In this document: positions 15,732-25,555 of the stretch, piece by piece | How the letters are laid out: every line of letters begins with the position of its first letter | Position numbering within the stretch: the stretch's first letter is position 1 | Position numbers and translations under genes: made by a program | The notes under the pieces: model-generated | Seen by the model: only the letters and a program-made list of their open reading frames with translations | Told to the model about the DNA's origin: nothing | Databases searched by the model: none | Assembly: GCA_903829945.1 (NCBI GenBank) | Contig: CAIKRV010000093.1 | Coordinates: forward strand, 1-43,747 | DNA: 43,747 nt | From: an uncultured bacterium | Lineage (GTDB): Bacteria; Bacteroidota; Bacteroidia; CAILMK01 | Direction of reading: 5' to 3'

Positions 15732-15757
15732 AAAAAAAAGGCGGGTAAAAACCCGCC
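15732..15757 (-). terminator. Intrinsic terminator of the acidic ExoX_C-like gene
   Basis: Minus strand: GGCGGGT / ACCCGCC stem (15757-15751 with 15746-15740), loop TTTT, then eight U (15739-15732). Confidence 0.9.
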
Positions 15758-15778
15758 TGTGTGTTTTAGATTTGAAGG

Positions 15779-16222
15779 TTAAAAATCATCATCGCCGTCA
15801 TGATCATCGGCGTCGTCCTCGAAGTCATCTCCGGCGTCGTCTTCGTCGAAATCATCGTCCCAATTATCATTATCTTCCTCAAAATCATTACCCCAGTCAT
15901 CTTCTTCTTCTTTCTTTTTCCCAGGGGTGAATTCTTCTAGATCATCATCATCGAAGGCTTCATCATCAAAATCGAAATCATCATCGTTTTCCATATCCAT
16001 TCCGTCTAGTTTATCAAGGTTTGCATCAATTGCTTTGTTACTAAGTTCATGTTCCGGGTATTTTTCAAATAACCGTTGAATTGTTGTTTCATCTATTGAA
16101 AATTCATCAACAGTTTGTAGACAACTTTCAATATACCCCGGGTCTGTTCCAAACACGGTTTCTAATGTTTTACCTTCATACTTACCAAAGGTAAAAAGGG
16201 TGTTCATTTCATAAGTTTGCAT
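15779..16222 (-). CDS. Small protein with ExoX_C-like N terminus and very acidic tail
   Basis: 147 aa from ATG 16220-16222. The N-terminal ~60 residues (TLFTFGKYEGKTLETVFGTD, then PGYIESCL) resemble the C-terminal domain of exonuclease X-like proteins, a short module with the pattern FGKYKGKT...DPxY. No exonuclease domain precedes it. The last ~75 residues are almost all D and E with a few W and F. Acidic tails often mimic nucleic acid or bind basic partners; function here is unknown. A longer frame to 16249 is rejected because a perfect -7 box (16247-16254) overlaps that start. It has its own terminator, so it is a single-gene unit. Confidence 0.75.
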   Translation of the reverse strand: MQTYEMNTLFTFGKYEGKTLETVFGTDPGYIESCLQTVDEFSIDETTIQRLFEKYPEHELSNKAIDANLDKLDGMDMENDDDFDFDDEAFDDDDLEEFTPGKKKEEEDDWGNDFEEDNDNWDDDFDEDDAGDDFEDDADDHDGDDDF

Positions 16223-16246
16223 CTGCGTGGTACGTTTATTCCTTGG

Positions 16247-16254
16247 CAAATATA
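16247..16254 (-). promoter_or_regulatory. -7 box TATATTTG of the acidic protein gene
   Basis: Perfect TAnnTTTG on the minus strand. With a start about 5 bases on, the leader to ATG 16222 is roughly 20 nt. This decides against the upstream start at 16249. Confidence 0.6.
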
Positions 16255-16366
16255 ATTACTCTTTGGAAAAAACGTAAAAACTATGCATTCGCAAATTATT
16301 AATTAATGCTGCGAAGTTCAAAAAAATATTTGAATTTTTGTCATCTAGATTTATTCACTTGAAAAG

Positions 16367-17359
16367 TTATTTCCCAGAAATCTTTTCATCCTCTTCTGTT
16401 TCAATTGGGCGCGTATTTATTAAAAACATCCTCGAACTTTCTAATACTCTAATATTTTCATCAGGAACAGAACTATGTTTCGCAAATTTTACCAAATCTG
16501 CCAACTCCAATACTTCCTTTAAATCCTTCCTATTTTTCGGATCAATGGATTCCTTTTTTAGGGCCTTAATAATTTCTGAGCTGGTCATTTCAAAAGCATC
16601 CATGTTCCAAATTCGGGTGATGTAGCGCCTCAAAATGTCCGTAAGCGCTATATAAAATTCTTTTTCCTGGCCGGATTCCCATAATCTCTTTTTCTGCAAA
16701 TTATCCAATGCTAAGATAGCTTCTTCAAACGGCGGTTTTAATGGTATTTTCAGTTCAGTTTTATCTTTATTCAGCCATCGCACCAAATATATAATGCCCA
16801 AAATAAGTGCTAATCCACCCAAAATCCATGCAAGTAATGGCCAAAATTCCTTAAAAGTATAGGGTACACTTAATGGACTTTTAATAGGCTTAGCAGGTAA
16901 TGACGTATCTGCTTTCACCAAACTTATATAAATAGGTAATGAATCGGTATAGTAGTACCTTTTAGTAGTATCACCTTTATTAGCGACTATAAACTGTAAG
17001 GACGGAAAATAATAGGTCCCTGAATCATATGCCGAAACAAAATATTTTTGTTGATATTCCCATTCCTCTCCATTCTTTAAAGTATCCGTTGCAATGGTAT
17101 CCAACATTTCCAGGCGGTGCGAAGACAATTCTGCCGGCGTGGAAAATACTAATTTATTTTTTGGGAAATGTGCCTTGATAGTAACGGTAATTTTATCACC
17201 TACCACACGTTTATTAGTATCTATGGCAACTTGTATTGGTTTGTTTTCTGCACGCAATGCAGAAGGCAGTATTACAACAAAGGCAATAAGTATGGGAAGT
17301 ACTTTAGGAATACTTATAAAGTTTAAAATAATTTTAATAGCATTTTTATTAAGCCTCAT
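16367..17359 (-). CDS. BatD/DUF4381-like membrane protein
   Basis: 330 aa. N-terminal hydrophobic segment (~15-36, signal or anchor), a periplasmic beta-rich part (~40-165; VGDKITVTIKAHFPKN resembles the Ig-like domains of BatD), a second membrane helix (~175-198, WPLLAWILGGLALILGIIYL), and a cytosolic helical C terminus with FYIALTDILRRYITR and FEMTSSEII, as in DUF4381 proteins. Such proteins are found in MoxR/Bat operons thought to act in envelope stress or protein complex maturation (family knowledge). Its start codon overlaps the DUF58 stop by one base (TAATG), so it is translationally coupled. It is the last gene of the MoxR-DUF58-BatD-like operon. Confidence 0.75.
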   Translation of the reverse strand: MRLNKNAIKIILNFISIPKVLPILIAFVVILPSALRAENKPIQVAIDTNKRVVGDKITVTIKAHFPKNKLVFSTPAELSSHRLEMLDTIATDTLKNGEEWEYQQKYFVSAYDSGTYYFPSLQFIVANKGDTTKRYYYTDSLPIYISLVKADTSLPAKPIKSPLSVPYTFKEFWPLLAWILGGLALILGIIYLVRWLNKDKTELKIPLKPPFEEAILALDNLQKKRLWESGQEKEFYIALTDILRRYITRIWNMDAFEMTSSEIIKALKKESIDPKNRKDLKEVLELADLVKFAKHSSVPDENIRVLESSRMFLINTRPIETEEDEKISGK

Positions 17360-18237
17360 TATTTGCCTCCACGTTTTCTAAAAAATACACGCAATGCTTT
17401 CATGTAGGATTCATCCACTCTTATTTCAATCATATCCACTCCGCTTTTTGAAAATGTATTTTTGAAATAATAATTTAATTGTTGCTGACGTGTTCTATAA
17501 TCCAAACGTACTTTTTTGTCGCTTGTATCTACCCAAAATTCTTGATTACTTTCAGAATCTTTCATTTTAATTAATCCTACATTGGGCAATTCCTGCTCCA
17601 TAGGATCATATATCCGGATCCCGATAATGTCATGTTTTTTATTCGCCATTTTTAAAGCGTCTTCATATCCTTCATCCAAATAATCCGAAAAAACAAAACA
17701 GGTACATCGCTTTTTAATGGCATTGGATAAATATCGTAAGGCCTCGGAAATATCAGTACCTGTACCCTTAGGTTTAAATGCAATGAGCTCGCGGATTATC
17801 CTCAATATATGACTTTTACCTTTCTTGGGCGGAATAAATTTTTCTATATGATCGCTGAAAAATATTACTCCTACTTTGTCATTATTCGTAATGGCAGAAA
17901 AAGATAATACCGCTGAAAGCTCAGTGATAAAATCACTTTTCATCATATTGATGGTACCAAAGGATTCGCTTCTGCTGACATCAATTAATAGTATTACCGT
18001 TAATTCTCTTTCCTCTTCAAATGTTTTAATAAATGGCTCATTGTAACGCGCAGTGACGTTCCAATCGATAGAACGTACATCATCTCCGAATTGATATGGA
18101 CGAACCTCCGAAAAGCTCATCCCCTTCCCTTTGAAAGCGGAATGATACTCCCCTGAGAAAATATCATTGCTTAAACCCCGCGTCTTTATTTCAATTTTGC
18201 GGACTTTCTTTAACAATTCAGAAGTTTGCGTTTCCAT
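17359..18237 (-). CDS. DUF58 von Willebrand-like protein
   Basis: 292 aa, cytosolic, no signal peptide. DUF58 signature GMSFSEVRPYQFGDDVRSID (residues 40-59) followed by WNVTAR. A vWA-type metal site DVSRS (D86-x-S88-x-S90) follows in VILLIDVSRS. Members act with MoxR AAA ATPases as partner or adaptor proteins (family knowledge). It is second in the operon, 82 bp after the MoxR gene, and overlaps the next gene by one base. Confidence 0.9.
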   Translation of the reverse strand: METQTSELLKKVRKIEIKTRGLSNDIFSGEYHSAFKGKGMSFSEVRPYQFGDDVRSIDWNVTARYNEPFIKTFEEERELTVILLIDVSRSESFGTINMMKSDFITELSAVLSFSAITNNDKVGVIFFSDHIEKFIPPKKGKSHILRIIRELIAFKPKGTGTDISEALRYLSNAIKKRCTCFVFSDYLDEGYEDALKMANKKHDIIGIRIYDPMEQELPNVGLIKMKDSESNQEFWVDTSDKKVRLDYRTRQQQLNYYFKNTFSKSGVDMIEIRVDESYMKALRVFFRKRGGK

Positions 18238-18319
18238 TTTTTAAATTAACAACTTAATAGGAACCTAAGCACTAATTTTATGTGATGCTCAATGTTTAAA
18301 TTATTTGCTTGGATAAAAA

Positions 18320-19318
18320 TTAAGGTACTTCAACTTTATTTAAAATTTCTGCAATAATGGTATCTGCGCTAATATTTTCAGCTTCTGCCTCATAGCTTAA
18401 GCCTATACGATGGCGCATAATATCAAAACAAACTGCGCGCACATCTTCCGGAACTACATAGCCTCTTCTTTTTATAAATGCATATGCTTTAGAAGCAATT
18501 GCTAAACTAATACTTGCACGTGGTGAACCACCATAATTAATAAGCGGCGCTAACTTTTGCAAGCCATATTTATCCGGTTGACGTGAAGCAAAAACAATAT
18601 CAATAATATATTGTTCTATTTTTTCATCCATATATACTTGACGTACCATTTCTCTGGCGCGGAGAATATCTTCCGGTCGAATGACCGGGTTCACCGTACT
18701 GAATGAATCATTTACGGATTTTTGCATAATGCTTCTTTCTTCTTCCTTGGTAGGATAAGTAATAAGCACCTTCATTAAAAATCGATCAAGTTGTGCTTCG
18801 GGCAATGGATAAGTACCTTCTTGTTCGAGTGGATTTTGTGTAGCTAATACCAAAAAAGGCTCTTCCAATTTAAAGGTGCTATCGCCAATGGTTACCTGAC
18901 GTTCCTGCATGGCTTCCAACAGTGCACTTTGAACTTTGGCCGGTGCACGGTTTATTTCATCGGCCAGAATAAAATTTCCAAAAATTGGCCCTTTCCTAAC
19001 AATAAACTGATTGGTAGGCATATTGTAAATCATGGTACCAATAATATCGGCCGGCAATAAATCCGGGGTAAACTGGATACGACTGAATTTTGCTTGAATT
19101 GCTGAGGACAAAGTTTTTATTGCCAAGGTTTTAGCAAGTCCTGGTACCCCTTCCAATAAAATATGGCCATTGGCCAATAAACCAACTAAAAGATTATTAA
19201 CCATTTGTTTTTGGCCTATAATCGCCTTGCCTACTTCCATGGTGAGCAGGTCTATAAATGAACTTTCTTGTTGAATACGTTCATTTAATTCGCGGATATC
19301 GGTAACATTTGTGGTCAT
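18320..19318 (-). CDS. MoxR-family AAA+ ATPase
   Basis: 332 aa from ATG 19316-19318, the usual MoxR length. Walker A GVPGLAKT (57-64), Walker B ILADEINRAP (117-126), sensor/arginine region QNPLEQEGTYPLPEAQLDRF. It acts as a chaperone-like ATPase with vWA proteins. A frame extending to 19426 adds 36 residues without family similarity. A perfect -7 box at 19342-19349 lies inside that extension and gives a leader of about 18 nt to the chosen start. First gene of the operon with the DUF58 and BatD-like genes. Confidence 0.93.
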   Translation of the reverse strand: MTTNVTDIRELNERIQQESSFIDLLTMEVGKAIIGQKQMVNNLLVGLLANGHILLEGVPGLAKTLAIKTLSSAIQAKFSRIQFTPDLLPADIIGTMIYNMPTNQFIVRKGPIFGNFILADEINRAPAKVQSALLEAMQERQVTIGDSTFKLEEPFLVLATQNPLEQEGTYPLPEAQLDRFLMKVLITYPTKEEERSIMQKSVNDSFSTVNPVIRPEDILRAREMVRQVYMDEKIEQYIIDIVFASRQPDKYGLQKLAPLINYGGSPRASISLAIASKAYAFIKRRGYVVPEDVRAVCFDIMRHRIGLSYEAEAENISADTIIAEILNKVEVP

Positions 19319-19341
19319 AAATTTTCTCTTAAAATTTTTTG

Positions 19342-19349
19342 CAAATTTA
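19342..19349 (-). promoter_or_regulatory. -7 box TAAATTTG of the MoxR operon
   Basis: Perfect TAnnTTTG on the minus strand, 23 bases before the chosen MoxR start. It supports ATG 19318. Confidence 0.55.
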
Positions 19350-19687
19350 ATACTCGAAAGAATACACGCTGCTGCTAAGATTGTGCCATTTTTTCTTAAA
19401 AAAACGCTTATCTCTAAAAATTTCACAATGATAGTAAATAAGCACCGATCATGCTCAAAAAATAAACAATTTTATTCGGTCCACCCTTTTACCATCAGTT
19501 ACGAAAATATAATTGTAACAATTTAAATGTCAATAATATTATGTTTTCTTCTATTTATTTTTACACCTCAATAATTAACAAGCCTTTAGGTAAAATTCAA
19601 TTCTTGGAAAATTAAAAATCACAACTCTTACATTTATCAACTCATACAGGTTTTATTAATTTATTCGTAAATTATTTATTTCGGCTA
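19350..19687. other. Divergent AT-rich spacer
   Basis: Gene-free stretch between the MoxR operon and the DUF6340 lipoprotein gene. Apart from the two -7 boxes at its edges I see no hairpin, repeat, RNA gene or convincing small frame in it. Confidence 0.5.
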
Positions 19688-19695
19688 TACATTTG
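19688..19695 (+). promoter_or_regulatory. -7 box TACATTTG of the DUF6340 lipoprotein gene
   Basis: Perfect TAnnTTTG, 31 bases before the ATG at 19727. The -33 region has no exact TTTG. Confidence 0.55.
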
Positions 19696-19726
19696 CGATA
19701 CCAATAAAGCATTATTAGAAAATTTT

Positions 19727-20773
19727 ATGCTCAAAAAATCAAAATTTTTTATCCTCTTAGTTATAGTAGGATTAATAATTAGCTCATGTACCTCTAATGT
19801 TTATTTCCAAGGATTGCGTGCCGCTGATGTAACGATACCTTCGGAAATAAAAACGGTAGTGGTAGTCAATCGATTTAAACCTACCAAGGAAAATAGATGG
19901 AAGGCTGTAGTAGAAGGGATTTTTACCGGTGAAATGATAGGTGCTGATAGAGAAGGTGCAGAAAATGCCCTTCGCTCATTTGCTAATACCTTGGGACTAA
20001 CCAACAGATATAAAGTGGTAATGGCAAATTATTCCTTGGAAGGAAATGGAATGGGATTTTTTCCCGAGCCGATCGCCTTTCAGGATATAGAAAAACTATG
20101 CAATGATTTTAATGCTGATGCCGTAGTAGCCATTGAAGCATTTGACTCAGATATTGGACTTGGTGCCAAACAGGAAGAGCGTAAATATACAGGCGATGAT
20201 AAAAAGGAACATACCAAAATGGTTTGGGAGGCTCGAGAAGAAGTAAATCTAACCTTGGGTTGGCGAATGTATAGCAGAAAAAATGCTGCCATCATAGATG
20301 AATATAAAATGTATAGCCGAAAAGTTTTTAAGAGTGAAAGAAATACTGAACTTGATGCAAAATTATCTCTCACTAATCCTCGCAATGCCATAAGCACTAC
20401 GGCTATGGAAGGAGGAGTAATTTATTCCGATAGAATAGCACCGGCTTGGATTACCTATTCACGTTCATATTATGGACACCAAATGGGATATCCGCAATTG
20501 AAGCAGGCCAAGAGAATGGTCATTGCCAACGATTGGGATAATGCAATTTTATTATGGAAATCATTACTATTGCGCGGCAATAGGAAATTAGCCGGCAGGG
20601 CGGCTTATAATATTGCAGTCGCCTATGAAATAAAAGGCGATTTGGGGGCAAGTTTGGCATGGGCTAAAAAGGCTTTTGAAGAGTATCATAATTCCATGGC
20701 AGGAAATTATATTTACCAATTAAATGATAGAATTGCCAATGACCAACGATTAAAGCAACAATACGGCAATTAA
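19727..20773 (+). CDS. DUF6340 family lipoprotein
   Basis: 348 aa. Lipoprotein signal with hydrophobic core and lipobox ISSC (C21). The mature part begins like other Bacteroidetes DUF6340 proteins: TSNVYFQGLRAADVTIPSEI, VVVVNRFKPTKENRW, then DFNADAVVAIEAFDSD. The C-terminal ~90 residues look like TPR helices (WDNAILLWKSLL, AAYNIAVAYEIKGDLGASLAWA). Function unknown; probably faces the periplasm or cell surface. The threonine aldolase gene follows after 55 bp on the same strand without a terminator, so read-through is likely. Confidence 0.8.
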   Translation: MLKKSKFFILLVIVGLIISSCTSNVYFQGLRAADVTIPSEIKTVVVVNRFKPTKENRWKAVVEGIFTGEMIGADREGAENALRSFANTLGLTNRYKVVMANYSLEGNGMGFFPEPIAFQDIEKLCNDFNADAVVAIEAFDSDIGLGAKQEERKYTGDDKKEHTKMVWEAREEVNLTLGWRMYSRKNAAIIDEYKMYSRKVFKSERNTELDAKLSLTNPRNAISTTAMEGGVIYSDRIAPAWITYSRSYYGHQMGYPQLKQAKRMVIANDWDNAILLWKSLLLRGNRKLAGRAAYNIAVAYEIKGDLGASLAWAKKAFEEYHNSMAGNYIYQLNDRIANDQRLKQQYGN

Positions 20774-20828
20774 AAATCATCAACTTAAATAATTCTGAAA
20801 ATTTAATATTAAAAAATATTTTATAATA

Positions 20829-21857
20829 ATGTCAACTCCAAATTTTACCGATTTAAGAAGCGATACCGTAACACGTCCAACGCCGGGGATGCTCCAAGCC
20901 ATGCAATCCGCATCCGTTGGAGATGATGTTTTTGAGGACGATCCCAGTGTAAAGTTATTGGAAGAAAAAATTGCTACGATGTTTGGTATGGAGTCCGCAC
21001 TTTTTTGTGCTTCGGGTACCATGACCAATCAAATTGCCATAAAGGTACACACCAAACCCGGTGACGAGGTGATTTGTGATAAAATGGCACATATTTATGC
21101 TTTTGAAGGCGGTGGAATAGCCTTTAATTCCGGTGCTTCCGTAAGATTATTGGATGGCAATAGAGGAAGAATTAAAGCCGAACAAGTTTTAGAAAATATT
21201 AATCCTGATAATGTCCATTATCCGCGAACCAGAATGATTGGTATCGAAAATACCATGAACAAAGGAGGTGGCGCTTGTTATGATTTTAAAGATATACTCA
21301 GTATAAAAGAGGTATGTCGAACCCATGGTTTAGCCTATCATTTGGATGGGGCGCGAATATTTAATGCTTTGGTAGAAACCAAAGAAACACCCAAAGATTA
21401 TGGACAAGCGTTTGATAGCATTTCAGTATGTCTTTCCAAAGGATTAGGCGCGCCGGTCGGCTCCTTGCTATTAGGTTCCAAAGATTTTATTTACCAAGCC
21501 AGACGTATTAGAAAAGTTTTAGGGGGAGGTTGGAGACAAGCGGGATATTTGGCTGCCGCCGGAATATATGCCTTGGATCACCATATTGAACGTTTGAAGG
21601 AAGACCACTTGAAGGCTAAAGCCATTTATGAGGCATTAAAAAGTGTTTCTTACGTGGAAGATTGTATGCCTCAGGAAACCAATATTATTATTTTTAAACT
21701 GAATGCTCGCATAAAAGTGCAGGATTTTTTAAACAAACTGGAAACAAATCATATTAAAGCATCGGCCACAGGTATAAATGCTATTCGCTTTGTAACACAT
21801 TTGGATATTACGGATCAAATGATGGAGCATTTGCTCGATGTATTGAAGAAAATTTAA
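20829..21857 (+). CDS. ltaE: Low-specificity L-threonine aldolase
   Basis: PLP enzyme that cleaves L-threonine and L-allo-threonine to glycine and acetaldehyde. 342 aa, normal length. Family motifs: DLRSDTVTRPTPGM (8-21), VGDDVFEDDPSV (30-41), HLDGAR with the PLP-ring aspartate D173, and SVCLSKGLGAPVGS with the Schiff-base lysine K204. H88 in KMAHIY is the ring-stacking position. The 3' end overlaps the convergent NdpA-like gene by four bases. Confidence 0.94.
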   Translation: MSTPNFTDLRSDTVTRPTPGMLQAMQSASVGDDVFEDDPSVKLLEEKIATMFGMESALFCASGTMTNQIAIKVHTKPGDEVICDKMAHIYAFEGGGIAFNSGASVRLLDGNRGRIKAEQVLENINPDNVHYPRTRMIGIENTMNKGGGACYDFKDILSIKEVCRTHGLAYHLDGARIFNALVETKETPKDYGQAFDSISVCLSKGLGAPVGSLLLGSKDFIYQARRIRKVLGGGWRQAGYLAAAGIYALDHHIERLKEDHLKAKAIYEALKSVSYVEDCMPQETNIIIFKLNARIKVQDFLNKLETNHIKASATGINAIRFVTHLDITDQMMEHLLDVLKKI

Positions 21858-22885
21858 TTTTCCTCTTCGTAATAAAGTTTATAAAATTTCCTGCCGTCAT
21901 ATTCTACACCGCGCTCCAATTTATCCTTGCTGCCGTGGATGTAAATGTGAAAATTTTTATCGAGCTTAATAATGCTCTTAAAAATTTTACTTTGATTTTT
22001 TACGGCCGTATCGGATATGGAAAAATCATCTTCAATAGCCACGCCGGCATCCTGACGATATTCTGATTTATATTGCTTAAAGGAATCTATCACGGCGCTA
22101 TCATTAAAAACTTGCTTGGCAAATTTTCCTTCATCAAAATGATCATTTCTTTTAAAATAATCCATAGAGCGATTTAAATATTCTGCCTGATCTCCTTTCG
22201 TAACTTCAAATTCTTCCATCAATTTTCCACTAACAAAAGCCTTGGTCAATCCCATGTAATTTTTGGTATGATGAAAATCATCCGACAATGGCTCTAATTG
22301 TAAAAAATCATTGCGCCAAAAATTTGCCTCTCCTCCTCTGCCATTTTTATCAATAATCTGGGCCTTATAACCTTTATCCGATTCTATATTAAAAATTAAA
22401 CAGCCCTTATCCAATTTTTCAATGTTAATACCCTCTTCTCCTTCAATAAAATATTCATCTGAATTTTTATGTAATTTTAAAAATGAATCCAATACTTCAC
22501 ATTTAAAAATACCGATGGCGTCAGTTGTTTCATGATCTACCTTTATTTCCGGAAAATACACTACAAATAATTCTCCGTCCTTAATATTTGGATGAAGTGA
22601 GCAATTATATAATTGGTTGGCAATCCTTATTGACTGAAGATGCACCGCCGAAGCAGATTCGAATATTTGACGGCACGCCTCATAAATTATATTTGAATCC
22701 AAACCCGTAAAGCAAAAATATTCCGGACTATGAAAAGAGGACAAAAAATATTTTATTAATAAATCGTGAACATCATCGCCAATTTCAATGGCCTTTTTGG
22801 ACAAAAATAACTCTTGTTCATTGGTCTTATTGCCCACAAAATGTACGGACAATGAGGAAATTTGGGTATTGGAATAATCAATCAT
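21854..22885 (-). CDS. Nucleoid-associated protein, NdpA/YejK family
   Basis: 343 aa, close to the ~335 of E. coli YejK. The N terminus (YSNTQISSLSVHFVGNKTNE) and the central RGGEANFWRNDFLQLEPLSD and FHHTKNYM segments are characteristic of the Bacteroidetes branch. YejK was found as a nucleoid-associated protein in enterobacteria (family knowledge); its molecular role remains poorly defined. The C terminus overlaps the end of the convergent ltaE gene. A perfect -7 box ends 7 bases upstream of the ATG, so the mRNA may be leaderless. Confidence 0.85.
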   Translation of the reverse strand: MIDYSNTQISSLSVHFVGNKTNEQELFLSKKAIEIGDDVHDLLIKYFLSSFHSPEYFCFTGLDSNIIYEACRQIFESASAVHLQSIRIANQLYNCSLHPNIKDGELFVVYFPEIKVDHETTDAIGIFKCEVLDSFLKLHKNSDEYFIEGEEGINIEKLDKGCLIFNIESDKGYKAQIIDKNGRGGEANFWRNDFLQLEPLSDDFHHTKNYMGLTKAFVSGKLMEEFEVTKGDQAEYLNRSMDYFKRNDHFDEGKFAKQVFNDSAVIDSFKQYKSEYRQDAGVAIEDDFSISDTAVKNQSKIFKSIIKLDKNFHIYIHGSKDKLERGVEYDGRKFYKLYYEEEN

Positions 22886-22892
22886 AGCTGAG

Positions 22893-22900
22893 CAAATTTA
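22893..22900 (-). promoter_or_regulatory. -7 box TAAATTTG directly before the NdpA-like gene
   Basis: Perfect TAnnTTTG with only seven bases to the start codon at 22885. It predicts a leader of 0-2 nt. Confidence 0.5.
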
Positions 22901-23023
22901 CAATCCGGCTTTCAATTAGCGCAGGATGTTGATAAAATTCATTTGAAATTCAAGAAAAGGCTAAATATGTGATGTTTTCTAAAAAATATACATTTCCATC
23001 CATTTTAAGGATTTTATACCTGC

Positions 23024-23031
23024 TATATTTG
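23024..23031 (+). promoter_or_regulatory. -7 box TATATTTG of the GyrI-like gene
   Basis: Perfect TAnnTTTG. It lies inside the upstream extension of the GyrI-like frame (22969-23058), which argues that translation begins at ATG 23059. Confidence 0.55.
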
Positions 23032-23058
23032 CCAATTAAAAATTTAATTTCAGGGTCT

Positions 23059-23547
23059 ATGTTTAAATGTCTTTCCGTATTACCCGAAAAGAAGATGATC
23101 GGTACATGTATTTATACATCATTAGCCAAAAATGAAACCTATGCATTGTGGCATCAATTTATGCCATTAGTCAAAGAAATACCTCATAAAATTGGCATAG
23201 AACTTTATTCCATTGAAATATATCCGCCCATTAAAAGTTTTGCAGAATTTACTCCACATACAGCATTTAAAAAATGGGCTTGTGTAGAGGTTAGTACTTT
23301 TGATGTTCTACCCAATCATTGCGAAACCTTAATTGTGCCTTCCGGTTTATATGCTGTTTTTGTACATTATGGTTTATTAAGCAAAGCAGGAGAAACCATC
23401 CAATACATTTTTACGGAATGGCTGCCTAGCTCTGATTATGAATTAGACTTGCGTCCGCATTTATCCATTATGGGAAGTGCTTATGCACCGGAAAGTGAAC
23501 ACTCCCAAGAAGAGTTATGGATTCCCATCCAAAAAAAATCCCCATAA
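23059..23547 (+). CDS. GyrI-like small-molecule-binding domain protein
   Basis: 162 aa from ATG 23059. It resembles the stand-alone GyrI/AraC effector-binding domain: an N-terminal strand followed by YALWHQFMPLVKEIPHKIG, SIEIYP, FKKWACVEVS, the LIVPSGLYAVFVHYGLLS core with the usual G-x-Y-A-x-F pattern, then FTEWLPSSDYELDLRPHLSI. Such domains bind hydrophobic ligands or, in GyrI, gyrase. No DNA-binding domain is attached. The open frame extends to 22969, but those 30 residues lack similarity and contain the predicted promoter. Its stop codon overlaps the hairpin of the minus-strand terminator of the next gene. Confidence 0.8.
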   Translation: MFKCLSVLPEKKMIGTCIYTSLAKNETYALWHQFMPLVKEIPHKIGIELYSIEIYPPIKSFAEFTPHTAFKKWACVEVSTFDVLPNHCETLIVPSGLYAVFVHYGLLSKAGETIQYIFTEWLPSSDYELDLRPHLSIMGSAYAPESEHSQEELWIPIQKKSP

Positions 23548-23572
23548 AATAAAAATTGTTACCTTATGGGGA
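23531..23572 (-). terminator. Terminator of the TPL-like gene, inside the convergent gene end
   Basis: Minus strand: TCCCCATAA (23572-23564), 16-base loop, TTATGGGGA (23547-23539), then eight U (23538-23531). The second arm covers the stop codon and last codons of the GyrI-like gene, so the two convergent genes share this DNA. Confidence 0.7.
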
Positions 23573-23605
23573 AGCTAATTATATCCCTAAAAATTATGCT
23601 CGAAA

Positions 23606-25003
<1,398 letters not shown>

Positions 25004-25043
25004 TTATATTTTAATATTTTACTAAATATAGGTATGCTCATCA

Positions 25044-25051
25044 CAAAGGTA
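25044..25051 (-). promoter_or_regulatory. -7 box TACCTTTG of the TPL-like gene
   Basis: Perfect TAnnTTTG on the minus strand, 46 bases upstream of the start codon at 24997. Confidence 0.5.
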
Positions 25052-25164
25052 ATTGGATGATTGCCAAACATTTCATGATTTTTATCAGCTATCTTAAAAT
25101 ATCACAAGCCGATATACTTAAAAAGTAATTAGGGAAATTTAATTAAAATTAAAATGAGTCAGTA

Positions 25165-25554
25165 TCAGATAAACTTCTGATCGCCTTCCTTGATGTTTCC
25201 ATAAAGGGAATAGCCTTGAACTAGGAGCTCCTTAATATTATTTTCAGTTTCGGCATCCCATTTGGTAATATGAAAACATGATTTACCTTTCAGTTTTTTA
25301 CGCATGGCAACCGGCATCTCTAAAAACCGCGATGGATGCGAATAAATTGGAAAAAAATAAAAGCCGGTAAAATTTTTTTGAATGACGGTCGAAGCAAAAT
25401 CTAATTGTGTTAGCGTTCTATTATTTAATTTAAAATTCACCTTCACCATTAATTCGTATTTAGTATCCGAATTTGATTTTTCATAAAGTCTATCAGCATA
25501 GGAAGCTAATAATCTTTTCAGCTGTTCAAAAATAAATTTACGCTGATCTTCCAT
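25165..25554 (-). CDS. DUF1801 domain protein
   Basis: 129 aa, cytosolic. The second half (FYFFPIYSHPSRFLEMPV, then KLKGKSCFHITKW and IKELLVQGYSLY) matches the DUF1801/YdhG-like proteins of Bacteroidetes. The function of the family is unclear. Its ATG begins one base after the TAA of the PAP2-like gene, so the two are an operon with likely translational coupling. Confidence 0.75.
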   Translation of the reverse strand: MEDQRKFIFEQLKRLLASYADRLYEKSNSDTKYELMVKVNFKLNNRTLTQLDFASTVIQKNFTGFYFFPIYSHPSRFLEMPVAMRKKLKGKSCFHITKWDAETENNIKELLVQGYSLYGNIKEGDQKFI

Positions 25555-25555
25555 G

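Noticed and set aside
19319-19426. Upstream extension of the MoxR frame
   Set aside because: It contains a perfect -7 box close to the internal ATG and has no similarity to MoxR N termini.
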